Positions 35,840-47,134 of a stretch of DNA of 64,000 bases are shown here, piece by piece (the stretch's first letter is position 1; every line of letters starts with the position of its first letter). Below the pieces are notes generated by a model that saw nothing but the letters and a program-made list of their open reading frames with translations, was not told the DNA's origin and ran no database searches. The translations under genes were made by a program, and so were the position numbers. The stretch covers positions 5,643,001-5,707,000 of the forward strand of contig NC_052671.1 of assembly GCF_016802725.1 (NCBI RefSeq). Reading direction: 5' to 3'. The stretch comes from Solenopsis invicta (taxonomy: Eukaryota > Arthropoda > Insecta > Hymenoptera > Formicidae).

Positions 35840-37885
35840 TATTTTTATTTATAAAATAAGTAAAAACATATTATCTGGACAAGTACATAATATTTTTTTT
35901 TTTAATTTTAACATTATCAAAACATGATCTAGTTGCGTAACAAATTATTCTTTAACGTTAATTTTTATAATAAATAACCTACCTTAAATATTTCAAAGTG
36001 TTTAAAGATTATAATTAAATTTTAATATTAGAAAAAAATACATTCAAGATTGATAATAAGCTTCCGTGTATCTGAATACAGGGACATGTTCAGATATTGA
36101 AATGTTTATCTTATTTCTTTACGAGATCATATTTTCTTCAAACACAATACGTTCGATTATTTTTATTTTCGATGCTTTACGAGTTTTTGTTACTACCAGC
36201 GTTTCGCGGAATGATACGTATACTAGTACCGGATGCGGTGCTCTCCACCTAGAGTACTCCTCTAATCCGTTTTCATCCACTTTGTCCAAAAAACGATTGG
36301 GAGGGGGTGCCGCGAGCGCGCGAGGAAAAGGAGCTCCGAAAATCGTTTCCGATTCTCCCGGGACCGATGACGAGGGCAAATTCCCGAAGAGATTCCCGAG
36401 GAGGAACGAACCTAATTCCCTCGAGCGCTCCTTCCACGGCGAATTGGATAGTAAAGCGGTAGTTACGGCAGGGGTGGAAATGAATATCTCGTCGCGGTGG
36501 CTCTCCTTCGTCGTGCTGCAAGTCCGTGTCGCTGATAAGATGGTATACAGTAAAATTCGCGAGAGTGGCCGCCCTTTCCCAGCGCGAGGGGAAAAGACGT
36601 CGTTCAGCCCAGTAGTTCAGGGTCGTTCGGCGTCGCGCAACCGGCCACTTGGTCGCTTTCAAAGCGAGACGACTCGGTCGCAGGAATTTACCGTCCCGGA
36701 CGTGAGCAGTAATATTCAAGCTCGCGTTCGCCCCCGCGAATGTCCCTCGAGTAGGCGCACGATCGACTTTTTGCACGAGACGGGCGAGTCGTTAATGGCG
36801 GAGTCACGCGACGCACGCGACGACCGCTCGCCCTAAATCATCCGATCGATCGGAACGATCGAAGCGCGACTTGGAAGATTTACGGGCCGTGCCGACGACA
36901 CGATTTCGCCCGTTTCTTCTCCCTCCTGCCGCGACGACGGACGCCTCCGAAGTGCGAGCGTAAACACCGGTTACGCGTAAGCTCGCGATTGCATCCTACG
37001 TAAAGCGCGATGACAGGTCCCTCCTCATTTTTATTTATTTATTTACTTATTTTCTGATCGATCACCGTCCCTTTAAGCGACTCGTCGAGCCGCGGGAGAT
37101 CAGGAGCAGCTATTTGCGTGCTCGCAAATTCTCGTCGAGCGAAATATTTATATATCGGCGGTGAGAGAATGGTCGTGTAATTGAGGCGAGTTCTCGCCGG
37201 ACGTGTGTGAGCGCAAACGCGTCTCCGTTTCGTAGGCCGTCCGCGACACGTCTCCGAACTTTTTTTTTTTTTTGCAGACGGAGTGTGTAGACTCCGTACG
37301 TCTCTTCTCATGCCAACCACGTCCGAAACTCGCGCGCGCGCTCTGGCCGACGAAAGCAGTTGTTTCGCACGTCCGTTGATCGGCAGGAATGAACTTCGCT
37401 TCGTTAGGCACAACCTATCGTTCCCGCAACTTCTCCACGGAGAAGTGTAAAGCTCTCGCTGCTGACCAACTCGTGTATCTACGCAGTTAACTGCATGACT
37501 CCAATTATTCCACGCTCGAGCAATGCGCCGCGCCGCTCGTTATATTTTGCCCGCCTCGTTCTTCTGATTGAATGCCCGCGCACGGTATTCAGACCGTTAG
37601 GCAATGCTGAAAGTTCTATGAGTGATCCTTTTAGTGTGCGAAACTTCTTCTGGCACCTCCTCCTTTTCCATTTGAAAAACGAAACAATACCAGGAGTAAA
37701 TCATCGTTAACACACACGTGCGCGCGCGCGCACGCACTATCATAAATTTTCCGAACTATTGTTTTATCTTTTTAAGAATGCAGTTTATGCGATTGCTCGA
37801 AGCGGCTAGATAATGATGCTTCCAGCGGCCTTCGAACTCTTCGAAAAGATTTTATTTCATTATAATGAGAAAATTATGTAATATA
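35840..37885. other. Gene-free stretch; GC-rich block with long two-strand open frames
   Basis: A 256-codon frame at 36066-36836 begins with GTG and its first ATG is at 36102. A 167-codon frame runs over the same bases on the other strand (36273-36776). Neither shows a domain, and both-strand openness here reflects high GC and few TAA/TAG. A T14 run lies at 37260-37273 and an alternating purine-pyrimidine run at 37710-37736. Confidence 0.5.
37710..37736. repeat. Alternating CA/CG run
   Basis: ACACACGTGCGCGCGCGCGC followed by ACGCAC is a strictly alternating purine-pyrimidine run of 27 bases, with Z-DNA potential. It is a compound microsatellite. Confidence 0.85.
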
Positions 37886-38754
37886 GGGTAAGATAGTTCT
37901 TTAAAATACAAAAAACACATTTTTATTTTTTAATGTCTGCTGTATCACTTTACACTGAAGCTTAAAGATAATAACGTTATTGAATTTGAAGAGAAAACAC
38001 TTATTAGAAATTTAATGTTAGCAAAATATTATAACATATGCATTGGCCATCTTATCAAACTTTTAAGGAAAGGATGGCTGTAGCATTATGAGATAGTTGG
38101 TTATACACGTTTTATGTTAAAAATGAATGTAACATTTTGTAAAATGATAAAGAAAAGTTATAATTTTATATATTTAGTACAAACACGTATATCTTAAATA
38201 TACACGTGTATATAATTATATATGACTTACAATTAGTTAAAATTATAATATTGCAATATTAACATAAAAATTAAAATCTGATATTGTAGTGATAACATAA
38301 CAATTACAATTCTTTTAAAGTATGGAAACGAAACAGATTTCTATAATTTAAAAAAAAACAATGTATAATATGAAAAAACAAAATCTTGCTCGAATTATAA
38401 GGGAAAGATGATCATAATATATTTAAATAAGTAGTAAAAGTACAAATTATTAAGTTACGTTACAATTTACGTTTCTCCTTTATTATATACGTAACGTTGA
38501 TTATGGTAGCTTAGCTGCAATTTATTCTACGTTATAGCAACGTTTAGAGGACACATGCAAAACTTTGCAAGTAGTCAACAGTAAAAGTATTATATAATAT
38601 TCCGAATAAAATTATTTCAAATTCTGTACGCATATATATTACTGTAAATATTGATTATCTTTCAGAATAACTATAAAAGTTTAGCAATTATTGGAGAAAT
38701 TACAGAATACAGATGATCATCTTTTCCGTGTGGCCATAATACCTTAATTTACCC
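37886..38754. mobile_element. Probable AT-rich element with GGGTAA ends (869 bp)
   Basis: The AT-rich block begins TA-GGGTAA (37884-37891) and ends TTACCC-TA (38749-38756), giving short matching inverted ends and TA on both sides. Internal motifs recur in both orientations: GTAAGATAGTT, GGCCATCTTATC, GGATGGCTG, GAGATAGTTGG, AAGATGATCAT and GGCCATAA. This is the style of MITEs with AGGGTAAGAT-type ends in arthropods, from general family knowledge. The inverted ends are short and only about 9 of 16 bases match beyond the first six, so the boundaries are tentative. Confidence 0.4.
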
Positions 38755-38775
38755 TAATAAACAATATATAAAGAG

Positions 38776-38902
38776 ACTGTCAAAACTCTTTACGTCATGC
38801 TTGAATCTCTGACATAATTATTTTGATAGTCCAACATGAAATTATTTTTTGATCAGTATCTAGCTAAATTTTTAAATACTACGGCAAAATTGTTCTTTCC
38901 GT
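38776..38902 (+). mobile_element. Repeat family C, copy 2 (5'-truncated)
   Basis: Only the 3' half is present: CTGTCAAAACTCTTTAC, TCATGCTTGAAT, ATTATTTTGATAG, TAGCTAAATTTTTAAATAC and AAATTGTTCTTTCCG. The terminal GTG is altered to GTT. Orientation matches the other copies. It lies about 20 bases beyond the GGGTAA element. Confidence 0.75.
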
Positions 38903-39962
38903 TTATGCACTTTGATCCACTGTAATAAGGATGATAACGATAATGAAGTGCCTAGTCAGCAAAAATTGATATCCGACGCGATATTATTTGCATTGCAATG
39001 ACGTTGAAGGCCGGAAATGCCGATCCAATATCCATTGTAATTCTGTGCGGGAAGCGGATTCCGTCGGAGCCCGATCGCTCGTCGAGAGAAGAAGAGTAGG
39101 GAGGCTCGGACAACAGGAAACTGGCATATTCCTGGCCAAAGGGGATGAATACGGACGAGCCGCATGACGCAGCCTGATTCTTTACGAAAGAGCACGGATA
39201 AATCGCGATGGTGGGAAAGCGATGTCGACCACTGTTAAGTATCAAAGTGTAACTTAGTAATAACATAAAACTGAATTGGGATTTCTTCCTGCGAAAAACT
39301 CTTTTACTTCTGGCCGCTTATACATAAATGCTGTTTGTTTAGAGCTTTGAATGAACTTCTTAAGGGAAACTTAAGGATGCGTGAACCGGTCCTTCGTTCC
39401 AAAGACTCGAAATATACTATATTTTATTATTGGGAAATAGAGCGAAGTGAGTTTTATGATAAGCTTTTTGTAATAACAGGGAGCGTTACGCATGCAACAG
39501 GGATGAGAGTTTCACCGGTCAAGGTTCACTGGCCTAGTTTTATTAGCTTATCGACTGGTCGTGTGTTTAGGCCGAGGAGAAGAAAAAAAAAATGGTTTAC
39601 CCTCTAACCGAACGCGTACAAACACGTGGTGTAATTCGTAACGCAGCCACGGTCCATCGCAGCTTCACCGGAGACGCAATTTACATGAATTGACAAAACT
39701 GGCACGCCGCGACGCGTATCTATCCCGTCGGTTGCTACACCGTGCAAATATTTCGCTCCCCTGCTCTCTTTTTCTCTTTGTTCGCCTTTCTTTCTCGCGC
39801 GATGAGGAGCACGAAACAGCGAGGCGTCGGGCGTCGATCGAGGCGCCTTGCTCGATTAATCGGAATCGAAACGGACAACGCCGCGCAGAATAGCGAGCCA
39901 ACCGGACGTTTATCGCCCGTAGCGCAATAATTCGATTTTCGGTTACCGTCGATTTTCCCGCT

Positions 39963-39989
39963 CGCGCCGCGCCGCGCCGCGTCGCGCCG
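39963..39989. repeat. GC-rich pentamer repeat (CGCGC/CGCCG)
   Basis: Degenerate tandem GCCGC units ending GTCGCGCCG. Similar pentamer runs recur at 58157-58187 and 60234-60260, so this is a motif class of the genome. Confidence 0.7.
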
Positions 39990-40153
39990 TTAGTCGTTCA
40001 TCGGACACGACAAAACTGCGTTCAGAACGGTTTATGGATTTTCACTTGGCATGTAGCCACGCCGTGAGTCACGCTGATCGAATTAAAAACTCGGTGACGC
40101 TGCGATCCTGTTTTTTTCGACGGCACAGCTATCATAGCAGTTGTTGCGATTTG

Positions 40154-40171
40154 AAAAAAAAAAAAAAAAAA
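40154..40171. repeat. A18 homopolymer
   Basis: Eighteen consecutive A, followed by GATTTCATAAAAATTTTCG. No retroposon body is recognised next to it. Confidence 0.9.
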
Positions 40172-41440
40172 GATTTCATAAAAATTTTCGAAGGGCCAGC
40201 GACAAATATCACGGTAGATAGAGTGAAAAAAAAAGTGATACGCGTAACACGATGCACGCCAATCATTTTTGGTTTATCGAGTTACACGATCGCTAGAACT
40301 GTCGAGCGTGCCACGATACCGAAGGAAAAACACTCTCGCGCGTTCGCGCGATTGTGTTCCGGCAAATCGCGAATATTGGAGAGGGCGATCCTCAAATCCG
40401 TAGCAACCTCGTGCCTCCCGTGTTTGCGGCATCCGGTTATTACCCGTGAGTCGTACGGCCGGCGCCGCGATCGCCGGCGATGCAATCGCGACGTATTGAT
40501 TTTTGACAAAAATACACGCGGTAATTTAAGCGACAGGCGTCGTTCCCCGAGATTATACGGTCGGAATGGCAGCTCATTTTTATGGACGTTTCGACGAACG
40601 TGACAGGTGCGTCGCGCGTGTATCGGCGCTCTATATGGGATCGCGTCAAAACCCAGACAGAGGAGCGACACGCCGCGCTGAGTACTTACTCTCGTAACTG
40701 GAATGCGTAATCACAATTATACTACAATTATACTATAAATTCGCGGACAAAAATGGGAAACATCCTCGATGATGTAGTGCCGGCGCACCATTGCGCATTG
40801 TTGTGGCTACCAGAGCGGCGAAGTCGCAAATTATCGTTGGCTATTAAAGCGTAGAATAATTAATTCGACGCGACCGTTAGCGGCCGCGTAATAATTTTTG
40901 CTCCGTTTTCAGAACCGACCTCGCGGCGGCGTAGGGTGGAAGGGAAATGAAAAAAAAAAAAGGACGAAAGAACCGACACGATGATTTCTGACCGGGACTG
41001 TACCACTACCACTGGGTGACAACGTAGTTTCCCATGTTTTATGGTCAGTTCCGTGCGCCATGGTATCTGATTGCGTCATAAATCGAACGAGGAACGGCGC
41101 GAGGGTTGCAGCGCGCACGATACACGACCTACGAGATTTCGTTTGCCGAAATTTAGCGGTCGCATCCCGCCGTTCTTTTTTTCATACCGCGGTCTCGTCC
41201 GGCAAGAAATAAAATCTGCAATGTGTAAATACCCGCTGCGAAATAACAGAGTTACAGGAGTTCGTTAATTTTAATCCTTTTAACTGGGCGAGAGTCATTG
41301 GGAACGGTATTCATCCTGTAGGCAGAACTTTGGATTGGTATTATAATATTCTCAAACAGAGAAGAGAGATTTATCTTTCATATTATTAATAACGTAGAGG
41401 AGAGTTATGCGTAACGATCGCCTCTTAATCGTGCTTTATT

Positions 41441-42091
41441 AATACTTTATGTTTTTATTTAATATAAACAACATTTAGTAACAAACATGAAGTAAACGAA
41501 TGATGTAGAGAGAAATTTAACAGATTTGATCTTGTTTTATGCGTGATTTTAAAAAAACCAGGTACAACTGATTTTTAATTTTGGATCAATTTATTTAGCT
41601 GATAATAATGTAATTACACAATTACTAAAGTTTTATGTTTTTATAAAAGAAGGTTTATTATAAAACATTTTACATCGTACGTATTTGAAATTATTATCAA
41701 CATTAAGTTCTTATTGTCTTATTTTTGTGATATTTATTAATTATTGAATATTTAATCCTTTTTACGGTAAATTATTAATAAAATAAGTATTAATAATTTT
41801 TTGTTGTTTTAATTCATAAATTCAATACTTTGAAAAGCAATTTAAGAGTTTTACAAGCGACTGATTGCCTAAATCGTATTTTTTGCACCATATTGTTAAA
41901 AAAACTTATAATAAATTAATTTGTTATTGGTGGACGATTAAATATTATTATAATAGTTATATAATATATCATTATTATAGTTAAAAATATGAAGTATAAT
42001 ATTATATCTGAAATATTAAGTTACAATTTTCAATGTTTATTTGCGTACAAATCAGCATATACCAAATGGGAAATATAATGTAAAACAACTC
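41441..42091 (-). mobile_element. Dispersed repeat A, copy 2 (uninterrupted)
   Basis: The reverse complement aligns with 6260-7331 along its length (see copy 1 for landmarks). It lacks MITE D and about 175 further bases. This gives the best view of the undisturbed 651-bp unit. It is noncoding and AT-rich, without clear terminal inverted repeats. Confidence 0.8.
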
Positions 42092-43975
42092 TTTCTCTCT
42101 TGTAAGTATGCATTTGGTAACTTTTCCCTATTTGTTAGCTGATTACTCAAACTTAGGCAATATTAATTTATAATTGTTTTTAATTTATCTAAATCCAAGG
42201 AAATATTTTTGCATACCTTTACCAAATTCTGAACCGTTGAATTTTTAGGATAAAAGCAATATATTGTTTAGATGAAAATCATTGTATAAAACAGTGTAGA
42301 ATACATTAATGAAAAATAGTTCTTGCAGATGCACGGTACGTGTACGCTTAAGTGGTACATTTCTCCTACGGTATCAGGTTCTTGCCCGTCGACGTTTGCG
42401 CATTTTTCTCGGATTTACTCGCCGTAACTCTCACGTAAAATAAGCTTAAACAACACATTAATTTTGCATTTTGTTTGGTTATTTATCATTAATTTATCAT
42501 CACAACTGTCATAGTTATAATGCAATGTCAAATAACAGAATACATTAAAAAAAAATTCTGCAATATAAATTAAAACGTAGTTTGACTCGATTAAACATCG
42601 AATCACGGGCTGTCATTAATATACGCAGTTGATTCGACTAAATCTTTTTCATGCAACTAGGTTTATTATTGTCTTTACCTTCAGTCTTTTTGTTTCATTA
42701 ATACTGTTATTGAATCAACAAGATATTTCCAATTAGACTGATGCTCTTGATTCAACGGCATTTTTCCACTGTGCATAAATTACGAAGATCTACAAATCTA
42801 AATTAATAATAAATGCTTGACATAGTTTTCGACGTGCGTGCTAGTACTATTTGATAAGATATCGAATTTTATATTAAATCTTGCAATTTTAAGTCTATGA
42901 TTTATTCCAAGCACGCAAAACCTACTTGGCAATTCTCCCTAAAAAAAAAAGCCGCTTCGCTGTGATACTCATGTTCGATCGGAGGTTGCGCACGTTCAAC
43001 GGGTAACAGTTGTTCCATTAAAACGATTTGGTACTCGAGTACCTCGGTGAGTCAGCCGGGCTCGCCCAACTCTTTTGCTCTCAGAGGGCACTCGAGAGGC
43101 TCCGCTCCGTGTAATTAATTCGCCGTGAAATGCTACATTAATTCGTAATGGGCCATGTGTCGTGTGTGCCAGGTACCCTTCTCGCTTACAAGTGTGCCGG
43201 ATACACCGCGCCCATTAATTGTTTTCCGCCGTACGCAAATGCCTTGCACGATCCGGCGCGGCGGAGCGCCCTTTTGCACGACCTCGTCCCTCGCTCCATT
43301 CACCTCTCTCTAACCCTCCCCTTGGGCTTCGGACTCGGCCCGCGTCTGTCCAAAATTGATACGGGTAATGGTAGCGAATGATACAATGGGACTTTGTGCT
43401 TTGCATACGCTTTAACAAAACTCACGATGCGATTACGATTCATTAGTCAATCGACAGTAACGGAGCGGATGGTGGAGGCTCCGCTCTTAAAGCGGTAGTG
43501 GGTATAGTGTAGTTGTGTTTCTTTGTGGCTGTTAATGCGAGAGTAAGTCGTGAAGAAAGAAAAACGAATAAATGATCAAGAGGAGAAAGCGAACTTGCTT
43601 GGGACGACGTTTAAATTAGCGGTTCAGACTGGCGCGAGCGTGGCCGGACGAAGGGCGGCACGGCCTCATCGTCGCGAGTTTCCAAGTTTCTCTGACGGCG
43701 CACACCCAACGAGCAGTTACATTGTATCCGCCGTTTAATCACGTTTTTTACAGCTTCTCGAAAACCTTTTTACGCGGCGGTTGTCGAGAAGGAGCGCGCG
43801 CGAGAGAGAAACGATAGGAGGGGGGCTTCTACCTCGAAACGAATAAACTTTGTTTCTTTCTGCGGAGCCGGCAGATGGGATGGACGAAACGGGAGAAGGA
43901 GCAACGGAGTAGCAGAGAGTAAGCGGTGCGCGGGGTCCCGAACTTCGAAACGAGGAGACACGTCGTCGTGCTCGT

Positions 43976-44034
43976 TTTCTCTCTCTCTCTCTCTTTCTCT
44001 CTCTTTCTTTCTCTTTCTTTCTCTCTTTCTTCTT
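43976..44034. repeat. CT/CTTT-rich tract
   Basis: CT repeats interspersed with CTTT units over about 58 bases, an imperfect microsatellite. Confidence 0.9.
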
Positions 44035-44108
44035 GTCGTAATTTTCCTCGGTCACCCTCGTGAAACTTTCACCTTCGAAGTACCAACGCGTCGCACCGAC
44101 GTCCTCGT

Positions 44109-44162
44109 TCGTGGCGTCGTCGTCGTCGTCGTTGGCGACGGCGGCGGCGTCGGTGGCGACGG
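44109..44162. repeat. GTC/GGC trinucleotide tract
   Basis: Six GTC units followed by GGCGAC and GGC units. It is open in several frames and yields Arg or Asp runs, but the frames around it lack domains. Confidence 0.8.
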
Positions 44163-44180
44163 TAATGGTCGCTGCCTTGT

Positions 44181-44194
44181 AAAAAAAAAAAAAA
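44181..44194. repeat. A14 homopolymer
   Basis: Fourteen A followed by GAAAAA. Read on the minus strand it gives a poly-Phe artefact. Confidence 0.9.
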
Positions 44195-45150
44195 GAAAAA
44201 ACTCCATCCTGCCTCGACGTGACGCGATACTGTTCGCCGTCCACCGTTTTCTCGGTGCATCGAACCTCTCGGGTTTTTCGTGGTCTCACCTCCTTTCGCT
44301 TTTCTGCCGGATATTCCGGCTCGCGCGTGATCGCCGTTCCCACGGGAACCCTTCCTATACCCTATCGCATGCCGGCGTACGAGAGGAGTAGTGCTTACCC
44401 GCGTGCCGTTCGAACCGGTTACGATGTAAGGTCGGAGGTCGTGCGGAGCACTCTTTCTTCTCTTCTGCGATCCGAGGGCACTGGTGGATACCGCCGGTTC
44501 TCGGAGTGGGTCGGTCCGCCTGCCTCTGCCCTATCATTGTTGTGACTTCACGAATGTCGCAGCAGCCAATGTCGATAAAGGTCTCAACGTTTGCGCAACA
44601 TTTGCATATTGAACAGGCCGAGCCCTAATTCTCGCGAAGGATTCGGCTTAGAGGTTTATCCGATTGTAGCAAGCTTTCGACACGGGTGTAGTTAATTATT
44701 AAAATCGAGATCACACGCGCGGAATTAGCTCTGAAAAATTTACGTAATAATCTTCTGGAATTCTTTCTACCGAGGATTATTTGGATTAATTTCTCTCAGC
44801 TGAAGTAATTAGATCTGGTAGAGCCAATGGCGTACCACCCGAAAGACGTTTCCAAACTTTTTGCATTCCCTATACTCGTTTCATTTTCGGAAACTGCGTA
44901 ACTCGAAACAGTCCGCATGAGTTCTCCAGTAGCTGGCATTGTAGAAAGGCGCGAATCTTGGCTGATTGTCTGTCTCTTGAAAGATATATACGGTGGGAGA
45001 GACGTACGCTTTTGGGGAACTCGATCGACGATGAGCGACGCGCGGAGTTGGGACCGCCATCGTGGGAGCATCGCCGAGGAATTACTTGGAATTTTCGCCG
45101 GGGACAGATTTCACGGTCTGCCTACGACGTTCGAAAGTTTTGAGACACTG

Positions 45151-45216
45151 AAGCAGCAACGGCAGTAGCAGTAGCAGCAGCAACATCAGCAGTGGCAGCA
45201 AAGCGGCAATAGCAGG
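45151..45216. repeat. Degenerate CAG/CAA tract
   Basis: Irregular CAG, CAA, TAG and GCA units over about 65 bases. On the plus strand the glutamine frame is broken by TAG units; on the minus strand it gives a Leu-rich artefact (45082-45285). Confidence 0.8.
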
Positions 45217-45230
45217 AAAGTATGAGATGG

Positions 45231-45280
45231 AGAAGACAGATAGACGAGATAGATAGACAGATAGGGGAAGGGGGGAAGAT
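45231..45280. repeat. GATA-rich tract
   Basis: AGATAGACGAGATAGATAGACAGATAG-like units in a purine-rich stretch, a degenerate GATA microsatellite. Confidence 0.7.
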
Positions 45281-46426
45281 AGCACGAGAGAGATGGAAGT
45301 CCGTAGGGCAAAGTTTCTCTTAATAACTATGCCGCGTAACTTGGCAATCGAGGCGTGAACGCGAGATACGGATTAAAGGGAGAACTTCGCTTCGGTTCTC
45401 TCTCCTGCGAGAACAAATTTTGGAGGGTAGGTGTTTTTCGTCGTTTCCGGAAAACGGTGGGGCGACATGCGATTGCGGGCAGGGACGCGAGCAGTGAGTT
45501 CTGAAAAGAAAAGAGAAAAGAAATTATTACGCCGAAGACAGCAATTTAGCCTCGCGCTAATATCGCAAATACGGAAAGTTGCGTAATAACTCAAGTCCCT
45601 TCCGCGGAGAAATCTCGTCTCATGAAACCGGTCGTGACGAGATCTCCTGCGTATCTCGGATACGACGAAAAAGATATACATTACCTACATGAAAAAAAAA
45701 AGGGGGAACGCACTTTTCTCGCGCGCTTTATTTTGATTATACGAACAATTCCATCTCGGTTCCTAAATTAACCATGTGATTTATAACACTCAATCCGATC
45801 GTTGATCGATGCGACTGTCGATTGTAATAACGAGAGAATCAGCAGCTGGAAGTAGCACGATGAATAAAAAAAAAAAATCTGATGAAATAATCTGATTTTG
45901 CAAGATGAACTCGCAGGTTTCCGCATGGGAAAGTCGCTGCGCGTGCAATAAATCATTAAAAAGTTGGGCCACCGTCGCCCATTGAAATAATTTGAAATCA
46001 CGTTGAAATCGGCGAACGAGAACGTTTCATATACCTACGCGTGCTATCCAATCAGCAGCGCAGCAACAAGCCAGTTACAGATATCCGAGCATAGCAATTA
46101 CATACGTCGCGTTGCGAGCACAATGGAAATTCGCCAGACTGTTTGAAATTCGAATTACCGCATGGATATCTTGACGCGGGAGTTGCACGCGTCGGGTTAT
46201 ATCACAACTCAGGCATGCCTGCGCTCCAACATGTATCGAACTGCGAATCATAGATTTGGAATCACGTGAATGAAAAGCAAACACATTTTTTAAATGTGCA
46301 CGTATCAACCGTTTTCCACGTATCACGCGTTCTTGTTCAGTTTTCAAAAGTCCCACAAAACTCGCTGATTACGCGCAGCATTCTGATCCGATCTATGTGA
46401 ATTCGGTAACTTTTACGTTTATTATT

Positions 46427-47134
46427 TTACAAAACGGTTCTGCAACAATAAAATCTAACGATAAATTTCCAACGATTTCTGCCAAGCGAGCCTGTTCCGT
46501 CGGTATTACGATTAACTGAGAATGCCATCACCGCTTTATCGAGGAAACTGTCCAATAGAATTACAAAAAGATAGAAACCACTGGATACGTCAGGAATTAT
46601 TGCACACAGAAGATTCACGAGCAATAAAGGATAGTAGATATAAAGAGAGGCTTGATCAACGAGCTGTCTAGCCAAGATGTTTGGAATATCGTTTCGAGAG
46701 AGATCGATCCTCGCGCAGTCGACAATTTTTATATAGTCGTCGTTTATACAAGAGTCGGCTTTTTGCCAGCTATGCTGAGAAGATTGAAGAAGGAATACAG
46801 GGATTCGCTTGTTAGACAACTCCGTCGATTGGAGCTCATCAGGAAACGCTGTAAAATGGGTATTGGTGTTGTAAAACCCGAATTGTTGGGGGAGAATTCT
46901 GACGACGGGGTCGGAGGCCGGCGTCTCTGGCGCCAGCCCGGAAACTGCAGTGTTTATATCGGCAATTAACAAGTTCGCGTACGTTGTACGTTCGGGTAAG
47001 TCACCCCTCGTTGGCGGCGTACTAACGACTGCGAGGGGACTGTTAGTTACGTTACACGAAATTTCGTAAAAAAGTGGGACGATAATACAACGCGCTGTTG
47101 ATTCACTGTAAATCCCTTTTATGATCGCGACCAT
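46427..47134 (-). CDS. Unrecognised 235-codon ATG-initiated frame (weak)
   Basis: This appears to be the longest ATG-initiated frame that is not made of a microsatellite or extreme GC. It begins MVAIIKGIYSESTARC, has a mixed amino acid composition, and carries two hydrophobic stretches near residues 164-180 and 187-198. No family is recognised. A non-ATG 105-codon frame occupies the opposite strand at 46652-46969. Possible readings are an exon of a membrane protein, a decayed gene fragment, or chance. No partner exon or poly(A) signal was tied to it. Confidence 0.15.
   Translation of the reverse strand: MVAIIKGIYSESTARCIIVPLFYEISCNVTNSPLAVVSTPPTRGDLPERTTYANLLIADINTAVSGLAPETPASDPVVRILPQQFGFYNTNTHFTAFPDELQSTELSNKRIPVFLLQSSQHSWQKADSCINDDYIKIVDCARIDLSRNDIPNILARQLVDQASLYIYYPLLLVNLLCAIIPDVSSGFYLFVILLDSFLDKAVMAFSVNRNTDGTGSLGRNRWKFIVRFYCCRTVL

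Larger units (their letters stand above)
38903..41440. other. Gene-free stretch, mostly GC-rich
   Basis: The frame at 40034-40603 has an ATG and 189 codons but includes a poly-Lys stretch from the A18 run at 40154-40171, is Arg/Ser/Cys-rich, and is overlapped by minus-strand frames at 40282-40671. It shows no domain. CG-rich pentamer repeats (GCCGC/GTCGC) occur at 39963-39989. No gene was recognised. Confidence 0.5.
42092..46426. other. Gene-free stretch with microsatellite-rich GC block
   Basis: The part at 42092-42960 is AT-rich. The part at 43030-45300 is GC-rich with CT, GTC and CAG tracts. The frame at 43735-44343 (minus, no ATG) contains Arg/Glu/Lys from the CT tract and poly-Phe from an A run and is not a gene. 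No domain was seen in any other frame. Confidence 0.5.

Noticed and set aside
36066..36836. 256-codon frame on the plus strand
   Set aside because: It begins with GTG, is fully overlapped by a 167-codon frame on the other strand in GC-rich DNA, and has no recognisable domain.
40034..40603. 189-codon ATG-initiated frame
   Set aside because: Includes a poly-Lys segment from an A18 run and Arg-rich GC-driven sequence, with opposing frames on the other strand; no domain.
42590..42780. Degenerate MITE ending GCATTTTTCCACTGTG
   Set aside because: The right end resembles a CACAGTGGAAAAA-type terminus, but no matching left end was found within about 500 bases.
43735..44343. 202-codon charged frame on the minus strand
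   Set aside because: No ATG; the Lys/Glu/Arg and Phe runs come from a CT tract and an A14 run.
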